Positions 1 through 6,293 of a stretch of DNA of 64,000 bases are shown piece after piece; the stretch's first letter is position 1, and every line of letters starts with the position of its first letter. A model generated the notes under the pieces. The model did not search any database. It saw nothing but the letters and a program-made list of their open reading frames with translations, and was not told the DNA's origin. Location of the stretch: NCBI RefSeq assembly GCF_947494125.1, contig NZ_CANLTU010000001.1, forward strand, positions 372,001 to 436,000, given 5' to 3'. The position numbers and the translations under genes are program-made. The stretch comes from an uncultured Tenacibaculum sp. Lineage in GTDB: Bacteria > Bacteroidota > Bacteroidia > Flavobacteriales > Flavobacteriaceae.

Positions 1-137
1 ATTATGTCTAATAGACGCTTATAAAAAAAAAACGTTTCAGTAAAATGTAATAGTTAACATATATTTAATAATTGTTCTTAAAAAGTTCTTAAAATCAACA
101 GTTTATTTAAATTAATGTATTTAAAATGAATTGTTTA

Positions 138-145
138 TAAATTTG
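138..145 (+). promoter_or_regulatory. possible -7 promoter element before the DUF1800 gene
   Basis: TAAATTTG matches the Bacteroidota -7 consensus TAnnTTTG. It lies about 95 bases before the first start codon in the otherwise featureless, very AT-rich 239-base left flank. No TTG-type -33 element is visible at the right distance, so the call is weak. I see nothing else in bases 1-239. Confidence 0.3.
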
Positions 146-239
146 TTAGAGTTGAGTAATAATTAGATATCATAAAATGAAAACACTTTTAATATTTTAT
201 ATTTATTAAACCTTTTAGTCCAAAAAAAGTCATATAAAT

Positions 240-1613
240 ATGGAAACAAGACATATACAACATTTATATAATCGAATTGGTTTTGGAATTACTCCTATAG
301 AAATAAAAGAGCGTAAGCATAACACAAAAAAAGAAATTGTAAAAACTCTTTTTGAAGAGTCAAAAAAAATACGCCCATTAGAAATAGATATTTCTTTTAT
401 TTCGAATCTTACTAGAGAAGATTTTAAAAATAAAAAGAAACGAAGAGAGCTCATGAAAATGAGTAGAAAAAAAATTATTGAACTAAATAAAGCCTGGTTA
501 GATAGATTATACAATCCAACAGAATTGTTGCGAGAAAAAATGACACTCTTTTGGGCAAATCATTTTGTATGTGAAGATAAAAACGTGTTGTTTGCTCAAC
601 AATACAATAATACATTACGAACCCATGCATTAGGCAATTTTAAAACTTTTGTTAAAGCAATTTCAAAAGAACCTGCTATGTTAAAATACTTAAATAATAA
701 GCAGAATAAAAAGAAAAGTCCGAATGAGAATTTTGCAAGAGAACTCATGGAGCTTTTTACTTTAGGACAAGGAAATTATACAGAACAAGACATTCAAGAG
801 AGCGCAAGAGCATTTACAGGGTATAATCATAATTTTTTTGGAGAATTTAAAATGCGTAGACGCCAACATGACGAAGGAGAAAAAACATTTTTAGGATATA
901 CAGGAAATTTTAATGGAGATGATATTATAGACATTATTTTAAAACAGAAACAATGCGCACGATTTATTTGCGAAAAAGTGTATTGTTATTTTGTAAATGA
1001 AAAACTTAATTCAGATCATATTAATAAAATGATTTCGGTGTTTTATCCGAATTATAATATAGAAGAATTGATGCGATTTGTATTAACTTCTGATTGGTTT
1101 TATGTAACAGAAAATATAGGAACTAAAATAAAATCACCAATAGAGTTTTTGGTAGGAATGCATACAATAGTCCCTTTTAGTATAGAAAAAAATAAACATA
1201 GTTTATTAATTCAAAAATTATTAGGACAAATATTGTTACGACCACCAAATGTAGCTGGATGGAAAGGAGGAAAAACATGGATAGATAGTAATACCATCGT
1301 TACCCGATTAAGACTTCCTTCTGTATTATTAAATAATGCAGAAATAACATATTCAGATAAAGGAGGATTAGAAGATGAGGTAAAAAACTTTAGTGAGAAA
1401 AAATTAAGGCGAAGAACATTTATTAAATCCACATCAAACTGGAGTTCTTTTGAAAATAGCTTTCCAACAGAATCTAACAAAGAGTTGATTAAACAAATTC
1501 TTATAAGTCCTATAAACAAAGGAACATTAGAAATACTAGAAAATAGTGAGTTAGTGTCTAAGCAAGATTTTTGCGTACAATTATTGTCGTTACCAGAATA
1601 TCAATTATGTTAA
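240..1613 (+). CDS. DUF1800 family protein
   Basis: This 457-residue protein belongs to the DUF1800 family. The family signature is visible in order: LFWANHFVC near residue 103, then ENFARELMELFTLG followed by an acidic YTEQD helix near 163-182, and RPPNVAGWKGG near 334-344. The biochemical role of the family is not established. It is typically encoded next to a DUF1501 protein, as here, where the next start follows after 12 bases. The protein is rich in Lys and Arg and has no clear signal peptide. That contrasts with its Tat-like partner and suggests it either travels with the partner or acts in the cytoplasm; this is inference. The start is the first ATG and is followed directly by family-like sequence. 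Confidence 0.9.
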   Translation: METRHIQHLYNRIGFGITPIEIKERKHNTKKEIVKTLFEESKKIRPLEIDISFISNLTREDFKNKKKRRELMKMSRKKIIELNKAWLDRLYNPTELLREKMTLFWANHFVCEDKNVLFAQQYNNTLRTHALGNFKTFVKAISKEPAMLKYLNNKQNKKKSPNENFARELMELFTLGQGNYTEQDIQESARAFTGYNHNFFGEFKMRRRQHDEGEKTFLGYTGNFNGDDIIDIILKQKQCARFICEKVYCYFVNEKLNSDHINKMISVFYPNYNIEELMRFVLTSDWFYVTENIGTKIKSPIEFLVGMHTIVPFSIEKNKHSLLIQKLLGQILLRPPNVAGWKGGKTWIDSNTIVTRLRLPSVLLNNAEITYSDKGGLEDEVKNFSEKKLRRRTFIKSTSNWSSFENSFPTESNKELIKQILISPINKGTLEILENSELVSKQDFCVQLLSLPEYQLC

Positions 1614-1625
1614 AAAATAGAAGAA

Positions 1626-2819
1626 ATGGATAGAAGAAATTTTATAAAAAGAACTTCATTAGTAAGTGGCGGACTATTTTTTGTACCTCAGTTTGTAAAA
1701 GCATTTGAACAACAAGCACAGCAATTATTTGGTAATAAAAAAATAGTAATAGTTCAATTGAAAGGAGGAAATGACGGTTTAAATACGGTAGTTCCTTTTA
1801 GAAACGATATTTATTATCAAAAAAGAAACAATATTGCCATATCAAAAAATGATGTATTAAGATTAAATGAAGAGGTTGGTTTGCATAAAAATTTGGCTCC
1901 TCTTCAAAAGTTATATGACAAAGGGTATTTAAGTATTATAAACAATGTAGGGTATCCAAATCCAAATCGTTCACATTTTCGTTCTACAGATATTTGGCAA
2001 ACTGCAAGTGGTAGTAATGAATATTTACAAAGTGGTTGGATAGGGCGTTTTTTAGATGTAACAAATTCAAAACCATATAAAGCTATTGAAGTAGACGAGA
2101 GCCTCTCTTTAATGCTAAAAGGAGAGCAGCAAAACGGATTGGCATTAACCAACCCTAAACTTTTATATCAGTCGCTAAAACAGCCTTTTTTTACCGATGT
2201 TTTAAATAATTACAACGATACACATTTAAGCGAACATAATTTAGGGTATTTATATAATACTATGATCGATGCAAAGTCTTCAGCAAAATATATTCATGAG
2301 AAAAGTAATACCTCAACATCAAAAGCAGCTTATCCTAAAAATGTATTTGGAAAACAATTAAAAACAATTTCAGAGTTTATTAATTCAGGATTAGAAACGC
2401 AGGTATATTATGCTGCTTTAAGTGGGTTTGACACGCATGCCAATCAAGCAAATAAACAAGCTCGTTTGTTAGAATTATATGCTAATAGCATGGAGGTTTT
2501 TGTAAACGATTTAGAGAAGAATAATAATCTTGACGATGTATTAATTATAACTTTTTCTGAATTTGGTAGAAGAGTGCAGCAAAATGCAGCAAATGGTACC
2601 GATCACGGTACAGCAAACAATGTTTTTATAATAGGGAAGCACTTAAAAAAGCAAGGATTATATAACGGGTTACCAGATTTACAAAATCTAGATGCTAATG
2701 GCGATTTAAACTATGAAATAGATTTTAGAGAAATATATGCTACTCTTTTAGATAAATGGTTACTGGTAGATGATACACAGATTTTAAACAAACAATTTTC
2801 TAAATTAAGTTTTGTGTAA
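1626..2819 (+). CDS. DUF1501 family secreted protein
   Basis: This 397-residue protein opens with MDRRNFIKRTSLVSGGLFF, a twin-arginine-like leader (RRNF) before a hydrophobic stretch, so export as a folded protein by Tat is likely. DUF1501 belongs to the alkaline-phosphatase/sulfatase-like superfamily. Hallmarks visible are KGGNDGLNTVVPF (residues ~46-58), GFDTHANQ (~268) and FSEFGRRVQQN followed by GTDHG (~310-330). These supply likely metal or catalytic ligands, but no substrate is known. It forms an operon with the DUF1800 gene, and this two-gene arrangement is conserved in many Bacteroidota and Planctomycetes. It ends only 6 bases from the convergent anti-sigma-like gene, with no obvious terminator between them. 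Confidence 0.9.
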   Translation: MDRRNFIKRTSLVSGGLFFVPQFVKAFEQQAQQLFGNKKIVIVQLKGGNDGLNTVVPFRNDIYYQKRNNIAISKNDVLRLNEEVGLHKNLAPLQKLYDKGYLSIINNVGYPNPNRSHFRSTDIWQTASGSNEYLQSGWIGRFLDVTNSKPYKAIEVDESLSLMLKGEQQNGLALTNPKLLYQSLKQPFFTDVLNNYNDTHLSEHNLGYLYNTMIDAKSSAKYIHEKSNTSTSKAAYPKNVFGKQLKTISEFINSGLETQVYYAALSGFDTHANQANKQARLLELYANSMEVFVNDLEKNNNLDDVLIITFSEFGRRVQQNAANGTDHGTANNVFIIGKHLKKQGLYNGLPDLQNLDANGDLNYEIDFREIYATLLDKWLLVDDTQILNKQFSKLSFV

Positions 2820-2825
2820 AATTTA

Positions 2826-3548
2826 TTATTCTAGAGACTTTAAAATACTTTTTGCTTTATTATAGTTATAGTTGGTTGGATTTTTAATAATTATTTCTAA
2901 CGAATTTTTTAGAGCAATTTTATTATTCAGTTTCATATACGTAATAGCTTCATACCAGTTTCCTTTGCTAGCATCAATAGCGTCGCTTTGCTTTAGTTTA
3001 TTAAAAACGATTAGAGCATCTTTTTCATTATTTAAATTTAATAGAGAAATTCCCTTATAAATAAGAATATTGGGATTTGATTTAGAAGAAGTTTTTAATT
3101 GGATATCACAGAAACGTATGCTTTTATTATAATTTTTGTTTTTAAATGCAATTTCAATTTCTTCAAGAGTTTTTTGTTGATTATTCCCTTGAACGATAAA
3201 AGAAGGCATTTCTATTTTATTTGAATGAATAGCATATAACTTTTCTAAGTTAACAGGAATAGATTGATAATATGAAAAGATACTTATTAGTAGTATTGCC
3301 GCTGCCGCTACAGACCAATAAAAAGGATTGAATCTTTTTTTATTGTTTTGTAAATATTTTTTTTCAGCAGATAATAAATTCTTTTTAAAAGCAACATACT
3401 CATGCTTTTCAACTAATTTTTTACTTAATAAAATATGCTCTTTTAAATCATCATTAACAGCAATTATTTTTTCAAAAGCTAACTTTTCATCAAAAGACAT
3501 TTCTCCAGCTAAATAACGTTCAGTTTGTATTTCTATATTATTCTCCAT
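2826..3548 (-). CDS. membrane anti-sigma-like protein with extracytoplasmic TPR region
   Basis: This 240-residue protein starts two bases after the stop of the sigma-factor gene and is almost certainly co-transcribed with it. Residues 1-72 are cytoplasmic and helical, and begin with an E(R)YLAGEMSxDE motif. That motif is typical of the short N-terminal domain of Bacteroidota anti-sigma factors. A single membrane segment follows at ~76-94, and residues 95-240 should face the periplasm. This outer part has repeated helical pairs (for example LEEIEIAFKNKNYNKSIRFCD and ALIVFNKLKQSDAID) that read as TPR-like repeats. The anti-sigma role is inferred from topology, N-terminal motif and gene order. 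The protein lacks the HxxxCxxC of zinc-binding anti-sigma domains. Confidence 0.7.
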   Translation of the reverse strand: MENNIEIQTERYLAGEMSFDEKLAFEKIIAVNDDLKEHILLSKKLVEKHEYVAFKKNLLSAEKKYLQNNKKRFNPFYWSVAAAAILLISIFSYYQSIPVNLEKLYAIHSNKIEMPSFIVQGNNQQKTLEEIEIAFKNKNYNKSIRFCDIQLKTSSKSNPNILIYKGISLLNLNNEKDALIVFNKLKQSDAIDASKGNWYEAITYMKLNNKIALKNSLEIIIKNPTNYNYNKAKSILKSLE

Positions 3549-3550
3549 AA

Positions 3551-4108
3551 TTAAACATCTTTCAAATCATTAAATCTTTTGTCATTTTTAATCAATTTAA
3601 ACAACTTTTTTTTACACTTAAATACTTTTTGTCTAGCAGCGTTTTCGTTAGGTAAATTTAGTTTTTTAAAGATTGATTCGTAAGGAGTTTTTTGCAACAT
3701 TAATTTTAATATAGTAGAACAATCTTCTTTTAATAGGTTAAATTTTTCTTCAAATAATTTCCATTGACGCTCTTTTAATTCAAATGTATTTGTGTTAACC
3801 TCATCACTTACTAGAGTAGATAAATCACTTTCTGTTACCTTATTTTTAGTTACTTTTTTAATCCATAAGTTTTTACAAGTAAAAAATAAATAACTATCAA
3901 AGGCTATAATTTTTAAATCACCATTTTTAAGTCCAGTATATAAAATTAGTAAGGCTTCCTGAAAAATATCTAAGGCATCAGCTTTAGTACCATTATTTTT
4001 GAGAATATATTTTTCTACTCCAATAAAATTTTTAGTATAAATTTTCTCTAAAACCTGTTGTTTTCCCTCTATAAATAGCTTTATAAAATTCTGCTTTTCA
4101 TCTGTCAT
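3551..4108 (-). CDS. RNA polymerase sigma-70 (ECF-like) factor
   Basis: The open frame extends upstream to 4222, but the ATG at 4108 gives a normal 185-residue ECF-size sigma factor. The extra 38 residues would be a hydrophobic sequence unlike the family. Region 2 is seen at ~39-85 (TKADALDIFQEALLILY, a DAxDIFQE core-binding motif). Region 4 is at ~120-175 (a helix-turn-helix ending in ENAARQKVFKCKKKLFKL). Divergence from the standard sequence is large, as in many flavobacterial ECF-like factors. The neighbouring membrane TPR protein is its probable inhibitor. The divergent lipoprotein gene starts 117 bases away and is a candidate target, although I could not identify a matching promoter. Confidence 0.85.
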   Translation of the reverse strand: MTDEKQNFIKLFIEGKQQVLEKIYTKNFIGVEKYILKNNGTKADALDIFQEALLILYTGLKNGDLKIIAFDSYLFFTCKNLWIKKVTKNKVTESDLSTLVSDEVNTNTFELKERQWKLFEEKFNLLKEDCSTILKLMLQKTPYESIFKKLNLPNENAARQKVFKCKKKLFKLIKNDKRFNDLKDV

Positions 4109-4225
4109 AGATTTTTTTTCAAAAAAAGTAGTAACAAAGATGCTAAAATTACTCTTAATAAAAAACAGCGTTAAATATCTAGTACGTAAAACAAAACCTA
4201 GATAAAAATTTAAACTAACCAAACA

Positions 4226-4897
4226 ATGAAAAAAATTTTATTTTTTATAGCGATAGTAATTTTAGCTAGCTGTAATTCAAACGAAGAACCTTTAAATGTA
4301 AATGAACAATCTAAGGAAGAGTTTTTAAATAGGAGTTCTAATGAAGATTATAAAGATGATCAATTAGGATATTATAAAAGTATTGATGCTAATTCAATTG
4401 TTGATGGAAAAATAGATAAAGCTAATGTAATGACAACTTGGATAACATATGGAGAATATAAAGAATTAAGAAGTAATCCAAATTATTCATTTTACGTTAG
4501 GGAAGTTAAAGCAAGTACTGATGATAATCCAATTCTAGTATCAGCAAAATATATAGGAGCAGGTGGAGGCTATAGTGGTCCTTTTGACCACGATGATTTA
4601 GATGACGATGATTACCCATGTATTTTAGCAAGACAAATGGAGTCTAATACTTTTTACAGTGAAAATATGGGATGTTTATGGTCTATTAATAGATGGAGAA
4701 ATCATCTTCAAGGTGTCGCTAATGCAACCTGTAATAAAATCAGTACTCGAAAAATATGTTGCAAAGGTGTATTATATAGTTCTATTGTTGTTTTTCCTCC
4801 ATCTCCATGTACCCCAAGAGGTATTCATGAACCAGGAAGAGAAACAGGAGCCACAGGAGGTTGGGTAGCTTATAATCCAGAAACAACACATAACTAA
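4226..4897 (+). CDS. cysteine-rich lipoprotein of unknown function
   Basis: The 223-residue precursor has a clear lipoprotein signal (MKKILFFIAIVILASC, acylated Cys16). I do not recognise the mature domain. Visible traits are a flexible Asn/Glu/Ser-rich linker (17-50), a Gly-rich turn (111-117), an acidic patch DHDDLDDDDY (121-130) that could bind calcium, and six cysteines in the last 92 residues (132, 150, 169, 178, 179, 195). The cysteines suggest disulfides and an exported location. The tail is rich in Pro and Gly. It is divergent from the sigma factor and precedes the S8 protease and CHAT genes on the same strand. A hairpin terminator separates it from the protease, so it may be expressed alone. 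Confidence 0.75.
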   Translation: MKKILFFIAIVILASCNSNEEPLNVNEQSKEEFLNRSSNEDYKDDQLGYYKSIDANSIVDGKIDKANVMTTWITYGEYKELRSNPNYSFYVREVKASTDDNPILVSAKYIGAGGGYSGPFDHDDLDDDDYPCILARQMESNTFYSENMGCLWSINRWRNHLQGVANATCNKISTRKICCKGVLYSSIVVFPPSPCTPRGIHEPGRETGATGGWVAYNPETTHN

Positions 4898-4908
4898 TAA
4901 TTAAAGCT

Positions 4909-4953
4909 GATTAACTGTATGTCTTTATTTGAAAACATGCAGTTAATTTTTTC
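4909..4953 (+). terminator. intrinsic terminator after the Cys-rich lipoprotein gene
   Basis: The arms ATTAACTG-T-ATGT and ACAT-G-CAGTTAAT form a roughly 12-bp stem with one internal mismatch or bulge. The stem is followed by TTTTTT. It begins 12 bases after the stop codon. Confidence 0.75.
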
Positions 4954-5016
4954 TATTTTTAATACAACAAGGTTTATTAGAATTAATAATAAGCAAACAC
5001 GAAAAAACAACTGAAA

Positions 5017-6261
5017 ATGACAAGATATTTTCTATGCATACTATTTGTTTTTATACTAATAGGTTGCCAAAACAATGAATTTGAAGAAGTAAATTTTAAT
5101 AGTGAGAATTTACTTTCTAAGAATAGATCAACAGATAAACAAGAGCAACAAGCTACAGTTGTAATTCGTTTTAAAAAAGGGTTAAGCGATGGTGAAAAAG
5201 CTACAATTAGATCAAATTACAATGTTTTAAATTTTGATGTTTGTTCATGTGGAGATCCAGAATTAGAAAATTGGTTTTTTTCAGGGAATTTAACTTTTGC
5301 CGATTTAGAAGAAAAAGTTTTATCAATGGAATCGGATACTGAAATGGAAGGTGCCGACCTTAATTTTAATATAACTATTGATACAAACGGAATAAGTAAA
5401 CAAAATATAAATACTCAAAGAGAATTATCTGTAGGTACTTCTAAACGAAATACATCGGATAAAATAGATGTAGTTGTAGGTGTATTGGACTCAGGAATTA
5501 ACCCATCATATTTTCAATTTACAGAATCATTTTTATTTGATAGTACCTCGATGACAGATACTTGTGGGAACGAAATTTTTGGATGGAACTTTGTTAATAA
5601 TGATAATGCTCCTGTTGATGACAGCGGTCATGGAACTCGAGTAAGTTATTTTATTTATGAGCAGTTGATTAATTCTCAAAAAACTTTTCAAATACTACCT
5701 GCAAAAGTTTTTGACGTTAATGGAAGTAGTTCTCTTTTTACAATTAATTGTGGTTTTAGTTATCTTATAAAAAGGAAAGTTAATATTATTAATATGAGTT
5801 TCGGATGGAAAAATAATCCATCAAGTGTAATGAAATCATATATGGATGACATCGAAAACCATATTTTAATTAATGCTTCAGCAGGAAATTTTGGCGAAAA
5901 CAACGATTTAATACCACACTATCCTTCTTCTTATAAAAACAAAAATATCCTTGCTGTTACTGCTATAGATAATGCAATACCTCCAAATTTAGTTTTGGGA
6001 AATGTTTCTTTATCTAATTATGGTGAACATTCGGTAGATATTGGAGTTAAAGGATTAGGAATCCCATATCATATTTCACCTAATAGTGCACCTGTTTTTA
6101 TAAGCGGAACCTCTTATTCTAATGCAATTGCTTGTGGTTTTAATGCTAGATTATATAAAATGAATATGCCAGTCATAGAATGGCATCATGACATAATTCA
6201 AAACAGTATCATTTCGTCTAATCTTAACTTAATAAAATACAGTGCTTATTTAGATTTATAA
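5017..6261 (+). CDS. subtilisin-like (S8) serine protease lipoprotein
   Basis: The 414-residue precursor has a lipobox ending at Cys17 (FILIGC). Residues ~45-145 resemble an inhibitor-like propeptide with an unusual CSCGDPELENW motif (Cys76, Cys78). The catalytic domain shows all three S8 motifs: Asp158 in VLDSG, His205 in DSGHGT and Ser366 in SGTSYSNA. Asn291 in SAGNFG is the expected oxyanion residue. It should therefore be an active endopeptidase tethered to a membrane on the periplasmic or outer face. The CHAT gene follows after 32 bases without a terminator, so the two proteases are probably one operon. The mature N-terminal linker (SENLLSKNRSTDK) resembles that of the upstream lipoprotein (EEFLNRSSNEDYK), hinting at shared sorting or interaction. 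Confidence 0.9.
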   Translation: MTRYFLCILFVFILIGCQNNEFEEVNFNSENLLSKNRSTDKQEQQATVVIRFKKGLSDGEKATIRSNYNVLNFDVCSCGDPELENWFFSGNLTFADLEEKVLSMESDTEMEGADLNFNITIDTNGISKQNINTQRELSVGTSKRNTSDKIDVVVGVLDSGINPSYFQFTESFLFDSTSMTDTCGNEIFGWNFVNNDNAPVDDSGHGTRVSYFIYEQLINSQKTFQILPAKVFDVNGSSSLFTINCGFSYLIKRKVNIINMSFGWKNNPSSVMKSYMDDIENHILINASAGNFGENNDLIPHYPSSYKNKNILAVTAIDNAIPPNLVLGNVSLSNYGEHSVDIGVKGLGIPYHISPNSAPVFISGTSYSNAIACGFNARLYKMNMPVIEWHHDIIQNSIISSNLNLIKYSAYLDL

Positions 6262-6293
6262 CAGTATATTAGAAAGGAATAAAAACAATTCCT

